Assembly: GCF_038502225.1 (NCBI RefSeq)
Contig: NC_091355.1
Coordinates: 10,748,448 to 10,812,447, forward strand
Reading direction: 5' to 3'
DNA length: 64,000 bases
Origin: Cherax quadricarinatus
Lineage: Eukaryota; Arthropoda; Malacostraca; Decapoda; Parastacidae
Shown in pieces: positions 11,746 to 23,602 of this stretch. The notes under the pieces are model-generated. The model was not told the DNA's origin. It saw nothing but the letters and a program-made list of their open reading frames with translations, and did not search any database. Position 1 is the stretch's first letter; each line of letters begins with the position of its first letter. The position numbers were made by a program, and so were the translations under genes.

Positions 11746-11995
11746 ATTCTCTGTAACAAGATCCGATCATACTGTTGCTTCAACTTCACATTGTTCCAGA
11801 CTATGGGTCTAGCAAGACTTCTCCAGGCTAAGGGACTGACCACCTCAAAACTACGTCTTCAAGGGTGATGGACTGATTACATCGTCTTCACATCTTTACT
11901 GCTTCTGCTAACTCTGTAATCAACTGAAGAAGCCTACTGTGTAGGCGAAATGTATCTGAATAAAGATACCTAAGAGTTGTACATGTGTCTTATTT
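11746..11995 (+). mobile_element. Penelope-like terminal repeat, family B, decayed
   Basis: The segment has the family B order: ACTATGG, CTCCAGGCTAAGGGACTGA, GGGTGATGGACTGATTACAT, then the hammerhead block at 11918-11968 and AATAAA. The hammerhead keeps CUGAAGA and the GCCUA/UAGGC stem II, but GAAAC has become GAAAU and stem I is lost. It is probably inactive. Confidence 0.65.
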
Positions 11996-12019
11996 ATAAT
12001 CCGATGTCACTGTGTCTGA

Positions 12020-12560
12020 CAGGAATTGCGAACAAATGGTTCAGAAAACCGACAAATTCATGAATAAGATACTTGTGTAACACTTGGGTATCTTTATTGT
12101 GGAAACGTTCCGCTAGCCAGTGGCTTCGTTAGTCCAAGTGTTGCACAAGTGTCTCATTCATCAACCTGTCGGTTTTCTGAACTATTTATCTACAATTCCT
12201 GTCAGTCATAGCAACTTCTTCGGATCTTGATGCGGGGAATTGTATGCTTGCCTAACCTATAGGCATGACCTACTTCCACCTGTGGATTTTTCCATTGTGA
12301 CCACCTTCGACTGTTTCGCCTGAACTGTCTGCAGTATATAAGCCTTTTCTACGCGAATATGCTGTAATTTTATCAAGATTTATGGACTAATTAGATGGAC
12401 TCCAGGGTGAGGGACTGATTACCTCAGACTCCTGATCTACCATTCTTCTCCGTACTGGATTTAGGAAGCCACTGGCTAGCAAAATGTTTCCACGATAAAG
12501 ATACCCAAGCCTTGCACAAGTGTCTTATGCATCTACTTGTCGGTTTTCTGAACCATTTAT
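12020..12560. mobile_element. Penelope-like repeats, family C, inverted pair (decayed)
   Basis: A minus-strand hammerhead fragment (12085-12136) meets a plus-strand tail (12140-12200). A full plus-strand pLTR follows at about 12185-12558, with a TATA box (TATATAAG, 12335-12342), the conserved GGGACTGATTACCTCA block and a decayed hammerhead at 12455-12505. It ends TTGTCGGTTTTCTGAACCAT. Both hammerheads have core substitutions, so this is an old insertion. Confidence 0.7.
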
Positions 12561-12847
12561 AAATTTTTCAAGTATAAGAGACTGCGAATAGTTCCTTCTC
12601 TTGTGTCTAATATTTATTTCTCGCTGTTTTTCCTTGATTATCCTCCTCTTATTATTGCTCACCTCACGACTTTCTTTACTACATTTGGGATGTTTGTCAT
12701 TTCCGGTGTTCACAGCTCCACGACGTCCTTCCCAAGTGCTCTACTTCCAAACCTGCAACCTTCATGAGTCATAACCTCTTTATTTCGTTACAACAGCTTT
12801 GGAATTACTGTTATCATACGCTTATGGTATGAAATACCGAAAAGATG

Positions 12848-13136
12848 TCCCGTAGCTCTATCACTAGCGCACTCAGTTCGCACACTGAGGTCCGGAGTTC
12901 GAATCTCCTCCGGTACGTCTGAAAAACATTAGGGACGTGTTTCCATAAGGCACCTGCTGTCCCTGTCCCTGTTCACCCACCAGTTTAAAATGGGTACCTG
13001 GGTGTTAGTCGACTGTTGTGGGTCGCATCCTGGGACAAAACTGACCTAATTTGCCCGAAATGCTCAGCATAACAAGCGGCTTTCTATGATGTCAGCTAGC
13101 CCTGTATACTATGTACATGTACTTGTAGTAAATAAA

Positions 13137-13176
<40 letters not shown>
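12848..13176 (+). mobile_element. tRNA-derived SINE with ATT tail
   Basis: The head (about 12848-12920) resembles a tRNA. An A-box-like TAGCTCTATCACTAGCGC sits at 12853-12870 and a B box around GTTCGAATC at 12897-12905. The body includes GGTACCTGGGTGTTAGTCGA and GTCGCATCCTGGGACAAAA, shared with the SINEs near 17464-17780 and 57107-57390. The tail is a pure (ATT)n run at 13138-13175. It is probably transcribed by RNA polymerase III from the internal boxes. It relies on a LINE for mobility. Confidence 0.85.
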
Positions 13177-13179
<3 letters not shown>

Positions 13180-13648
13180 AGACACACGTGCAATACCTGG
13201 ATATCTTTATTGAAGAAACTAAAAGACAGAAGGAGAAGCGGAGAGGAATATCCAGGTGTTCACTTTTGGAGATACTGCTGCTTGGGAATAACAATTTCTT
13301 GGGATGGTCTACCCAACACACGGGAAATAAAAAATGAAATTTTGGCGATGACATGTCAACAGGATACATACAAGGACGTGCCCTCCACACACACACACAA
13401 AGGTATTGGAGAGCCAGCAGTCATGGAACTGACGTGTTTCCTCGTCTTGACGCTGTTTGCTTGTCATATACCCTTAGAAATATATTTATTTCCTCTTGGA
13501 TTAACAACCATGACGTGACAACTCTTCCACTTAGGGTTATTTACACAGCGTTGTTGTGATGTAAGGCGACAATGTCTTCAAATCACTGTATCGCCCAGGG
13601 ATCTTCGGTGGCAAAAAAGCTCATCATCAAAGAGTTTCTTATCCAAGA

Positions 13649-13785
13649 GTGTGACATTTTATTGTGACAATGTTTCACTCTCTAAGTTTGTCAAACCGTT
13701 ACGGCTTGACAAAGCTCATGGAGAGCGAAACATTGCCACAATAAAATGTCACATTAGTTGCATTTGTGTCCTTTTACTTAACAGG
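13649..13785. mobile_element. Penelope-like repeat, family A, hairpin copy
   Basis: Two oppositely oriented family A hammerhead blocks face each other, minus at about 13659-13698 and plus at about 13700-13748. Both end in GTCACA-type sequence, and the plus copy continues into GTGTCCTTTTACTTAACAGG. The plus copy has core UUGACAA (U3-A8) and stem II GCUC/GAGC, but ACGU has become ACAU, which weakens stem III. Confidence 0.7.
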
Positions 13786-14015
13786 AATAAATAAAGAGGA
13801 TGTAAATAACATGCTAAAAATATCAAACGAAGACAGAACTCGCAGCAATGGGTTCAAGTTGGAAAACTTTAGATTAAGAAACGATATAGGAAAGTACTGG
13901 TTTGGTAACAGTTGTAGATGAGTGGAACTTCCGAGTAACGTCATTGAAGCTAAAACGTTGTGCAGTTTTTAAAATAGGTTAGACAAATACACGGGTGGGT
14001 ATGAATGGATTTCAC
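13786..14015 (+). pseudogene. LINE reverse-transcriptase C-terminus, 5'-truncated
   Basis: A conceptual frame reads INKEDVNNMLKISNEDRTRS, then NGFKLENFRLRNDIGKYWFG, followed by VELPSNVIEAKTLCSF with stops. It matches the C-terminal segment encoded on the minus strand at 59338-59625 and the fragment at 56860-57090. It is a dead fragment of a CR1/L2-like LINE. Confidence 0.75.
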
Positions 14016-14127
14016 TGCAGTGCAGTGCTTCTTCTTTCTTAAGTGGATGTGACTTGGACTTGTCTAGCACAGGCCAGCATATACCATTTATAACTCACGC
14101 ACTCGTAATGACACGATTGCAAACAAA

Positions 14128-14216
14128 CCATACCACGGGTGGGGTTTGAACCGGCGACGGTCTGGGGTTTTGAGACTCTCTGACCGCGGGTTCAAACCCC
14201 ACTCGTGGTATGGTTT
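14128..14216. repeat. Inverted repeat with tRNA B-box-like arms
   Basis: The left arm CCATACCACGGGTGGGGTTT and the right arm, its near reverse complement ending GTGGTATGG, flank about 35 bp. The right arm contains GGTTCAAACCCC, close to a pol III B box. It looks like two facing fragments of one SINE. Confidence 0.7.
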
Positions 14217-14424
14217 ATACTATTCATGTACAACAGACCTGCTGTAGTGCTCCTTCCTTATGTTCTTATGTTTTCTTATGTTCTTTACCTGACTGGTCCA
14301 GTGAGGGGTAGCCTGGCCGCTGATTGGCCGGACACACATTTTAACAAATTGACGTTCATCCTCTCATGAAAATGAATCTTTTTAGCAAATATTTTCCAAA
14401 TAAACATGGTTTCAATTATAACAA

Positions 14425-14614
14425 TGTTGGTGGAATTACCGACAATATGTTAGGTAAAAGAACACAGCTGCAACTAATGCGAAATAAAATTTATTGTGGC
14501 ATCGTTATTGTGGTCGTTATTGTTTGTAACGGCTTGACAAAGATCCTGGAGAGCGAAACGTTGCCACAATAAAATGTCACATTAGTTGCACTTGTGTCCT
14601 TTTACCTAACATGT
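14425..14614. mobile_element. Penelope-like repeat, family A, inverted fragments
   Basis: A minus fragment (14425-14500: ACCGACAATATGTTAGGTAA, AACTAATGCGA) abuts a plus fragment (14515-14614) with a hammerhead and the tail GCACTTGTGTCCTTTTACCT. The 14250-14424 flank has no recognised feature. Confidence 0.7.
14522..14572 (+). ncRNA. Hammerhead ribozyme, family A
   Basis: The core is UUGACAA with a U3-A8 pair, followed by the extra A. Stem II is GAUC/GAGC with one mismatch. GAAA and ACGU follow, with cleavage base U and then GCC, which pairs with GGC before the core. The outer stem I pairs UGUU with AAUA-type sequence across a 3x3 internal loop. It is near intact. Confidence 0.7.
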
Positions 14615-14984
14615 TTAAGAGCCTGGGGCCAGGCTTCCAGTTTGACTAGCTGACCATCAGAATCTCAACAAAATAAGAGGTGCTAACGCTGACATTACGT
14701 CGCCATGACGAGAGAATTTCTCAAAATACAGATTTATGATTTTCGTTTCTCGAGGATTTTATCAAGGGTATAAAAACGAATATACTGTTTTCGACTTACC
14801 TTCTGCAAAGGTCTGCTCATTAAGATGGAGATCAATGGTTGGTTTCTGCTAGCTTGCGGCGCTCGCGTTGATCCATGGATACTAAGGCGCGTGCTGTGAT
14901 TGGTTGTGGCGCTTTATGGCGCGACGGTGGGCCCATCCTTCGTGGCCAATCAGTGGTCGTCATACCGGGCCGAAGAACCAATCA

Positions 14985-15385
14985 GTGAACTGGTACATGG
15001 TATGTCCGTGAGCCTAAGTTCATGTCTGAGCCACTACCAGAACTGCCACTAATACCACCACTACCACTACTAAAACTACTACCACTACCACCACTACTAC
15101 TACCACTAATACCACCAACACTACTAATACTACCACTAATACCACCAACACTATTAATACTACCACTAATACCACCACTACCGTTGCCACTACTACCACA
15201 ACAAACCATTAACGATACCAATCCACACAACTGCCTCTCCCACTACTATCACAATCACTACTACCACTATCACAACTACCACTATTATAACCATTACTAC
15301 TGTACTACTAAAACCACCACTACGACCACCACAACCAGTATGACTACTACTGCTACTACTGACACTGCAACTACTACTATCTCAA
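14985..15385. repeat. ACC/ACT trinucleotide-rich tract
   Basis: Imperfect CTACCACTA and ACCACC repeats, partly organised in 24-33 bp units (15060-15180). Open frames here are low complexity and are not proposed as genes. Confidence 0.85.
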
Positions 15386-15389
15386 TGTG

Positions 15390-16145
15390 CTGATAGTCAA
15401 TGATGGTCCTCAGTATGCTGATAGTAGTGGTCTTCAGTGTGCTTATAGTAGTGGTCCTGAGTATGCTGAGTCAGTCGTGGTCATGTGTGGTGATAACAGT
15501 GGTCCTCAGTGTGCTGATAGTAGTGGTCCTCAGTGTGCTGAGTCAGTAATGGTCCTTAGTGCTGATAGTAGTGGTCCTCAGTGTGCTGAGTCAGTAGTGG
15601 TCCTGAGTGTACTGACAGTAGTGGTCCTGAGTGTACAGACAGTAGTGGTCCTGAGTGTGCTGAGTCAGTAGTGGTCCTGAGTGTACTGACAGTAGTGGTC
15701 CTGAGTGTACTGACAATAGTGGTCCTGAGTGTGCTGAGTCAGTGGCGGTCATGAGTGTTGATAATAGTGGTCCTCAGTGTGGTGATAGCAATGGTGGTCC
15801 TCAGTGTGGTGATAGTAGCGGTCATCAGTGTAGTAATAGTAGTGGTCCTCAGTGCTGACAGTCAGTAGTGGTCCTCAGTGTGGTGATAGCAGTGGTCCTC
15901 AGCGTGGTGATAGCAGTGGTCCTCAGTGCTGATAGTCAGTAGTAGTCCTCAGTGTGGTGATAGTGGTGCTCGGAGTGCTGATAGTCAGTATTGGTCCTCA
16001 GTGTGGAGTAATGGTGGTCCTCAGTGTGGTGATAGTAGTGGTCCTCAGTGTGATGATAGTAGTGGTGCTCAGTGCTGATAGTAGTGATCCTCAGTGTGGT
16101 GATAGCAGTGGTCCTCACTGAGGTGATAGTAGTGGTCCTCAGTGT
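15390..16145. repeat. About 24-bp minisatellite (GTGGTCCTCAGTGTG)
   Basis: Irregular copies of a unit containing AGTGGTCCTCAGTGTGCTGA with TAGTAG and AGTCAGTAG spacers. They degenerate into the 21-bp array to the right. Confidence 0.85.
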
Positions 16146-16149
16146 GCTG

Positions 16150-17463
16150 GGGACCCTAAGTGTGTTTCTTGGGTGCTGGGACCTTAGCTGTTTCTTAGGA
16201 CCTGAGCTGTGCTTCCTGGGTACCGAGTTGTGCTTCCTAGGTGCTGAGTTGTGCTTCCTGGGTGATGAGTTGTGCTTCCTAGGTGCTGAGTTGTGCTTCC
16301 TGGGTACCGAGTTGTGCTTCCTAGGTGCTGAGTTGTGCTTCCTGGGTGATAAGTTGTGCTTCCTAGGTGCTGAGTTGTGCTTCCTGGGTACCGAGTTGTG
16401 CTTCCTAGGTGCTGAGTTGTGCTTCCTGGGTGCTGAGTTGTGCTTCTTGGGTGATGAGTTGTGCTTCCTGGGTGCTGAGTTGTGCGTCCTGGGTGATGAG
16501 TTGTGCTTCCTGGGTGCTGAGTTGTGCTTCCTAGGTGCTGAGTTGTGCTTCCTAGGTGCTGAGTTGTGCTTCCTAGGTGCTGAGTTGTGCTTCCTGGGTG
16601 CTGAGTTGTGCTTCCTGGGTGATGAGTTGTGCTTCATGGGTGCTGAGTTGTGCTTCCTGGGTGCTGGGACCCTAGCTGTGCTTCCTGGGTGCTGAACTGT
16701 GCTTCCTGGGTGCTGGGACCCTAGCTGTGCTTCCTGGGTGCTGGGACCCTAGCTGTGCTTCCTGGGTGCTGAGTTGTGCTTCCTGGGTGCTGGGACCCTA
16801 GCTGTGCTTCCTGGGTGCTGAACTGTGCTTCCTGGGTGCTGGGACCCTAGCTGTGCTTCCTAGGTGCTGGGACCCTAGCTGTGCTTCCTGGGTGCTGGGA
16901 CCCTAGCTGTGCTTCCTGGGTGCTGAGTTGTGCTTCCTGGGTGCTGGGACCCTAGCTGTGCTTCCTGGGTGCTGGGACCCTAGCTGTGCTTCCTGGGTGC
17001 TGGGACCCTAGCTGTGCTTCCTGGGTGCTGAGTTGTGCTTCCTGGATGCTGGGACCCTAGCTGTGCTTCCTGGGTGCTGGGACCCTAGCTGTGCTTCCTG
17101 GGTGCTGAGTTGTGCTTCCTGGATGCTGGGACCCTAGCTGTGCTTCCTGGGTGCTGAGTTGTGCTTCCTGGGTGCTGGGACGCTAGCTGTGCTTCCTGGG
17201 TGCTGAGTTGTGCTTCCTGGGTGCTGAGCTGTGCTTCCTGGGTGCTGAGCTGTGCTTCCTGGGTGCTGAGCTGTGCTTCTTGGGTGCTGAGTTGTGCTTC
17301 CTGGGTGCTGAGCTGTGCTTCCTGGGTGCTGAGTTGTGCTTCCTGGGTGCTGATCTGTGCTTCCTGGGTGCTGGGACCCTAGCTGTGCTTCCTGGGTGCT
17401 GAGTTGTGATTCCTGGGTGCTGATCTGTGCTTCCTGGGTGCTGGGACCCTAGCTGTGCTTCCT
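16150..17463. repeat. 21-bp minisatellite, left part
   Basis: About 60 copies of a 21-bp unit built around TGTGCTTCCTGGGTGCTGAG, including GGGACCCTAGC variants of slightly different length. Because 21 is divisible by 3, all frames of pure stretches stay open as 7-residue peptide repeats. The regularity is explained by the DNA repeat and no start, splice or codon-usage evidence supports a protein. Confidence 0.95.
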
Positions 17464-17780
17464 GGGAAATAAGAAATAAGAAATAAGATTTCGTTCGGAT
17501 TTTTAACCCCGGAGGGTTAGCCACCCAGGATAACCCAAGAAAGTCAGTGCGTCATCGAGGACTGTCTAACTTATTTCCATTGGGGTCCTTAATCTTGTCC
17601 CCCAGGATGCGACCCACACCAGTCGACTAACACCCAGGTACCTATTTGCTGCTAGGTGAACAGGACAACAGGTGTAAGGAAACGTGTCGAAATGTTTCCA
17701 CCCACCGGGAATCGAACCCGGGCCCTCCGTGTGTGAAGCAGGAGCTTTAGCCACCAGGCCACCGGGCCACCCACACTGGG
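17464..17780 (-). mobile_element. tRNA-derived SINE inserted in the 21-bp array
   Basis: On the minus strand a tRNA-like head (17775-17680) carries a B box GGTTCGATTCCC (around 17705-17719). The body has GGTACCTGGGTGTTAGTCGA and GTCGCATCCTGGGG, then the tail CTTGGGTTATCCTGGGT and an AAATAAG repeat at 17466-17488. The tail motif matches LINE-type 3' ends at 50790 and 55150, consistent with LINE-dependent mobilisation. It splits the minisatellite, so it is younger than the array. Confidence 0.88.
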
Positions 17781-17784
17781 TGCT

Positions 17785-20700
17785 GAGTTGTGATTCCTGG
17801 GTGCTTCCTGGGCGCTGAGCTGTGCTTCCTGGGTGCTGAGCTGTGCTTCCTGGGTGCTGATCTGTGCTTCCTGGGCGCTGAGCTGTGCTTCCTGGGTGCT
17901 GAGCTGTGCTTCCTGGGTGCTGAGCTGTGCTTCCTGGGTGCTGATCTGTGCTTCCTGGGCGCTGAGCTGTGCTTCCTGGGTGCTGAGCTGTGCTTCCTGG
18001 GTGCTGAGTTGTGCTTCCTGGGTGCTGATCTGTGCTTCCTGGGCGCTGAGCTGTGCTTCCTGGGTGCTGAGCTGTGCTTCCTGGGTGCTGAGTTGTGCTT
18101 CCTGGGTGCTGATCTGTGCTTCCTGGGTGCTGAGCTGTGCTTCCTGGGTGCTGAGTTGTGCTTCCTGGGTGCTGAGTCGTGCTTCTTGGGTGCTGAGCTG
18201 TGCTTCCTGGGTGCTGAGCTGTGCTTCCTGGGTGCTGGACCCTAGCTGTGCTTCCTGGGTGCTGAGTTGTGCTTCCTGGGTGCTGATCTGTGCTTCCTGG
18301 GTGTTGAGCTGTGCTTCCTGGGCGCTGAGCTGTGCTTCCTAGGTGCTGAGCTGTGCTTCCTGGGTGCTGAGCTGTGCTTCCTGGGTGCTGGACCCTAGCT
18401 GTGCTTCCTGGGTGCTGAGTTGTGCTTCCTGGGTGCTGAGTTGTGCTTCCTGGGTGCTGGACCCTAGCTGTGCTTCCTGGGTGCTGAGTTGTGCTTCCTG
18501 GGTGCTGAGCTGTGCTTCCTGGGTGCTGAGTTGTGCTTCCTGGGTGCTGAGCTGTGCTTCCTGGGCGCTGAGCTGTGCTTCCTGGGTGCTGAGCTGTGCT
18601 TCCTGGGTGCTGAGCTGTGCTTCCTGGGTGCTGAGCTGTGCTTCCTGGGCGCTGAGCTGTGCTTCCTGGGTGCTGAGCTGTGCTTCCTGGGTGCTGAGCT
18701 GTGCTTCCTGGGTGCTGGACCCTAGCTGTGCTTCCTGGGTGCTGAGTTGTGCTTCCTGGGTGCTGAGCTGTGCTTCCTGGGTGCTGAGTTGTGCTTCCTG
18801 GGTGCTGAACTGTGCTTCCTGGGTGCTGAGCTGTGCTTCCTTGGTGCTGAGCTGTGCTTCCTTGGTGCTGAGCTGTGCTTCCTGGGTGCTGGACCCTAGC
18901 TGTGCTTCCTGGGTGCTGAGTTGTGATTCCTGGGTGCTGAGTTGTGATTCCTGGGTGCTGAGTTGTGCTTCCTGGGTGTTGAGCTGTGCTTCCTGGGCGC
19001 TGAGCTGTGCTTCCTGGGCGCTGAGCTGTGCTTCCTGGGCGCTGAGCTGTGCTTCCTAGGTGCTGAGCTGTGCTTCCTGGGTGCTGAGCTGTGTTTTCTG
19101 GGTGCTAAGCTGTGCTTCCTGGGCGCTGAGCTGTGCTTCCTGGGTGCTGAGCTGTGCTTCCTGGGTGCTGAGCTGTGCTTCCTGGGCGCTGAGCTGTGCT
19201 TCCTGGGTGCTGAGCTGTGCTTCCTGGGTGCTGAGCTGTGCTTTCTGGGTGCTGAGCTGTGCTTCCTGGGTGCTGAGCTGTGCTTCCTGGGTGCTGAGCT
19301 GTGTTTACTGGGTGCTGAGCTGTGCTTCCTTGGTGCTGAGCTGTGCTTCCTGGGTGCTGATCTGTGCTTCCTGGGTGCTGGACCCTAGCTGTGCTTCCTG
19401 GGTGCTGAGTTGTGATTCCTGGGTGCTGAGTTGTGCTTCCTGGGTGCTGATCTGTGCTTCCTGGGTGTTGAGCTGTGCTTCCTGGGTGCTGAGCTGTGCT
19501 TCCTGGGTGCTGAGCTGTGCTTCCTGGGTGCTGAGCTGTGCTTACTGGGTGCTGAGCTGTGCTTCCTGGGTGCTGAGCTGTGCTTCCTGGGCGCTGAGCT
19601 GTGCTTCCTAAGTGCTGAGCTGTGCTTCCTGGGTGCTGAGCTGTGCTTACTGGGTGCTGAGCTGTGCTTACTGGGTGCTAAGCTGTGCTTCCTGGGCGCT
19701 GAGCTGTGCTTCCTGGGTGCTGAGCTGTGCTTCCTGGGTGCTGAGCTGTGCTTCCTGGGCGCTGAGCTGTGCTTCCTGGGCGCTGAGCTGTGCTTCCTGG
19801 GTGCTGAGCTGTGTTTACTGGGTGCTGAGCTGTGCTTCCTGGGCGCTGAGCTGTGCTTCCTGGGTGCTGAGCTGTGTTTCCTGGGTGCTGAGCTGTGCTT
19901 ACTGGGTGCTGAGCTGTGCTTACTGGGTGCTGAGCTGTGCTTCCTGGGCGCTGAGCTGTGCTTCCTGGGTGCTGAGCTGTGCTTCCTGGGTGCTGAGCTG
20001 TGCTTACTGGGTGCTGAGCTGTGCTTCCTGGGCGCTGAGCTGTGCTTCCTGGGTGCTGAGCTGTGCTTCCTGGGTGCTGAGCTGTGCTTACTGGGTGCTG
20101 ATCTGTGCTTACTGGGTGCTGAGCTGTGCTTACTGGGTGCTGAGCTGTGCTTACTGGGTGCTGAGCTGTGCTTCCTGGGTGCTGAGCTGTGCTTCCTGGG
20201 CGCTGAGCTGTGCTTCCTGGGCGCTGAGCTGTGCTTCCTGGGTGCTGAGCTGTGTTTACTGGGTGCTGAGCTGTGCTTCCTGGGCGCTGAGCTGTGCTTC
20301 CTGGGTGCTGAGCTGTGTTTCCTGGGTGCTGAGCTGTGTTTCCTGGGTGCTGAGCTGTGCTTCCTGGGTGCTGAGCTGTGCTTACTGGGTGCTGAGCTGT
20401 GCTTACTGGGTGCTGAGCTGTGCTTCCTGGGCGCTGAGCTGTGCTTCCTGGGTGCTGAGCTGTGCTTCCTGGGTGCTGAGCTGTGGTTCCTGGGCGCTGA
20501 GCTGTGCTTCCTGGGTGCTGAGCTGTGCTTCCTGGGTGCTGAGCTGTGCTTACTGGGTGCTGAGCTGTGCTTCCTGGGTGCTGAGCTGTGTTTCCTGGGT
20601 GCTGAGCTGTGCTTACTGGGTGCTGAGCTGTGCTTACTGGGTGCTGAGCTGTTCTTCCTGGGCGCTGAGCTGTGCTTCCTGGGTGCTGAGCTGTGCTTCC

Positions 20701-21320
20701 TGGGTGCTGAGCTGTGCTTACTGGGTGCTGAGCTGTGCTTCCTGGGCGCTGAGCTGTGCTTCCTGGGTGCTGAGCTGTGCTTCCTGGGTGCTGAGCTGTG
20801 CTTACTGGGTGCTGATCTGTGCTTACTGGGTGCTGAGCTGTGCTTACTGGGTGCTAAGCTGTGCTTCCTGGGCGCTGAGCTGTGCTTCCTGGGTGCTGAG
20901 CTGTGCTTCCTGGGCGCTGAGCTGTGCTTCCTGGGCGCTGAGCTGTGCTTCCTGGGTGCTGAGCTGTGTTTACTGGGTGCTGAGCTGTGCTTCCTGGGCG
21001 CTGAGCTGTGCTTCCTGGGTGCTGAGCTGTGTTTCCTGGGTGCTGAGCTGTGCTTACTGGGTGCTGAGCTGTGCTTACTGGGTGCTGAGCTGTGCTTCCT
21101 GGGCGCTGAGCTGTGCTTCCTGGGTGCTGAGCTGTGCTTCCTGGGTGCTGAGCTGTGCTTACTGGGTGCTGAGCTGTGCTTCCTGGGCGCTGAGCTGTGC
21201 TTCCTGGGTGCTGAGCTGTGCTTCCTGGGTGCTGAGCTGTGCTTCCTGGGTGCTGAGCTGTGCTTCCTGGGTGCTGAGCTGTGCTTCCTGGGTGCTGAGC
21301 TGTGCTTCCTGGGTGCTAGG
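17785..21320. repeat. 21-bp minisatellite, right part with higher-order pattern
   Basis: About 168 units. From 19500 rightward, units with CTTAC, GCGCTG, GTTTAC and GATCTG variants recur in long ordered blocks. The GTGCTAAG variant at 19675 and 20851 is separated by 1176 bp, exactly 56 units, and the neighbouring unit order is nearly the same around both. A 662-codon minus-strand and 600-649-codon plus-strand open frames are repeat artefacts. Confidence 0.95.
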
Positions 21321-21780
21321 CTCAACACAGGAATACATAAACTTATCAGTTTATCCACACAAATGTCATGCAAAGGTTAAGTCTTCATATTTGTTGTGTC
21401 ATTTGTTGTGTTAGAGATTGCAGCTCTTCCATCCTTCACACTGCTCCTTCCCTATTTTTCCATCACCTTGCTTCTTCTTCATCACTCTTCTCCATTATTC
21501 ACTGTAATATATTATACATCTGTTATTCCATCATTTTATTACCAAACACTCTTTTTCGTAAACACCACCGTAAAGAAATTTTATTACAAAGAAGGTAAGA
21601 CTGACTTATTCTTATAGAAACTTGCTGAAGCAAAAAATTGTATCCTTGCTTGAGAACTGAGGCTGACAAGAAAACGTGTTGAAAGTTGCAAGGTGACATA
21701 GCCGTCAAGTCCAGGCAAGTGTCCGGGCAAGGAGAGTAACGGATGAAGTGATGCAAGTGTTTACATTAAGGGCATCTTTC
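21321..21780. other. Unassigned spacer
   Basis: A pyrimidine-rich then AT-rich sequence with no gene, RNA or repeat that I recognise. Confidence 0.4.
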
Positions 21781-21935
21781 TGAAGTGTTAGATAAGAGGA
21801 GCTTTGCCAAGCAGTAACGGCTTGACAAAGCTCCTGGAGAGCGAAACATTGTCATAATAAAATGTCACATTAGTGGCACTTGTGTCATTTTATCTAACAT
21901 ATTGTTGGCAATTCTACCTTTATTATCTTTATTGA
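21781..21935 (+). mobile_element. Penelope-like repeat, family A fragment with hammerhead
   Basis: The hammerhead block at 21812-21861 has core UUGACAA, a perfect GCUC/GAGC stem II and GAAACAU, so stem III has a C-A mismatch. The tail is GCACTTGTGTCATTTTATCT followed by ATTGTTGGCAATTCTACC, the family A terminus. Confidence 0.7.
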
Positions 21936-21981
21936 ATACGTTTCCATCCTAAGCCTTGGTCTCTCCGAATAATACAAGTGT

Positions 21982-22000
21982 ATGAACCAGTGTTCTCTCA

Positions 22001-22039
<39 letters not shown>

Positions 22040-22138
22040 AGAGAGAGGACCCAGTAGCAACCGGTGAAGAGGCGGGGCCAGGAGCTAAGACTCGACCCCT
22101 GCAACCACAAATAGGTGAGTACACACACACACAATTTT
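21982..22138 (+). mobile_element. CR1-like LINE 3' tail with CA microsatellite
   Basis: A (CA)n run at 21995-22037 precedes a segment reading GGGGCCAGGAGCTAAGACTC, GACCCCTGCAACCACAAATA, then GGTGAGTAC and a second CA run. The same segment ends the LINE at 26300-26370 and appears in reverse at 45240-45310. Confidence 0.7.
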
Positions 22139-22972
22139 CAGAGACTTGGGTGGTACTCGAGGAAAAAGAAGTCCCCAATCAAATGACATTCAGGACTGAA
22201 ATGATACACAACAAGATCCTGGAGCGGAAACCACTAGTAAAGGGTTCCCAAAAATACCAGCAAGTGTACCTCGACCACGACAGAACACAAAAGAATATGG
22301 AACAACTGAGAGAAAGGGTAAGAAGGCGCCAGAGGCAGGAAGGAGGGACAAGGCAGGTACCATCAAAGAGGGGAGCACAGCCTCGAAGGGAACAGCAAAC
22401 AACCGCCCACAGCATCCCCTCAACTCCTACCACCCCACACCAACCAAACATAATAAGCAAGCCACACTCCACGCCCACAGTCCATCCCCCCAGCACTAAT
22501 GCTGCCACACCAGCAGAGTACCATAATATTCAGACCTGCCTACCAGCACCAACCTCCCCCCCCCCCGGGAATACAGTGGAAGCAAAGGGGATTAGAGGCA
22601 TTGCACTGCTCTTCAAAAACCAAAGGAGTTTTAAGGAGATGGAAGGAATAGTCAGAAGAGTAGTGGATGACTACACAGTAGGAACACTTCATACTGGAGG
22701 CCCAAAAGTGATGATAGCAGTGACGTACAACCCGCTACTGAACAGCAGGAGGCCAAGACAGGAATATAACGAGAGCAACAGAGTGATGGTGGACACATCA
22801 GCCAAGGTTGTAAGAAGGGCCAACATGAGCAGGGCAAGTTACTCATCATGAGGAATTTCAGCCATAAGGAGATTGGGAGAATGTGGAGCCACATGGGAGA
22901 CCAGAGACGTGGAGAGCCAAGATGCTGGAGGCGGTATTGGAAAACTTCATGTACCAACATGTTAGGGACATA

Positions 22973-23060
<88 letters not shown>

Positions 23061-23602
23061 ATGAACCAGCAAGGATAGACCTCTTGTTCACCTTGAGCAG
23101 TTCAGACAGGGGATATCACACACAAAAGGTCCCTAAGTGCTAGCGATCATGTGGTCTTGAGTTTCGAATACACAGTAGAGTTAACAATGGAGAATGAAGC
23201 AGTACAAGAAGAACGGCAGAAGCCAAATTTCCAAAAAGGGGACTACACGAGTATGAGGCTATTCCTACATGAGATGCAGTAGGTGAGTTAGAAGGGAAGA
23301 CAGTAAACGAAATGATGGAACACATGACCACAAAGTGCAGAGGCAGTGGAGAAGTTTGTACCAAGGGGCAACAGAAACAACCAGAAGACCAGAGTGAGCC
23401 CATGGTTTACCAGATGTGGAAAGCCTAAAGCCAAGTGTGCTAGATTATGAGAAAAATATAGAAGGCAAAGGACCCAGAGAGTTGAGCCAAAGAGCCAGAA
23501 ATTAATATGAATGGATAAGGAGAGAATCCCAGTGTCAATACGCGAATGACATAGCATCAAAAGTCAAGTCTAACCCAAAGTTGTTATACAGCCACATCTG
23601 GA

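Noticed and set aside
11918..12505. Counting the blocks at 11918, 12085 and 12455 as active hammerheads
   Set aside because: Each has changes in GAAA, G5 or stem I that should abolish the fold.
12848..12920. A functional tRNA gene
   Set aside because: The A and B boxes are present but the cloverleaf is degenerate and the sequence continues into a SINE body and ATT tail.
16150..21380. Cys/Leu-rich and Lys/His/Ser-rich repeat proteins of up to 662 residues
   Set aside because: 21 bp is divisible by 3, so all frames of a 21-bp array stay open. No splice, promoter or codon evidence supports a gene.
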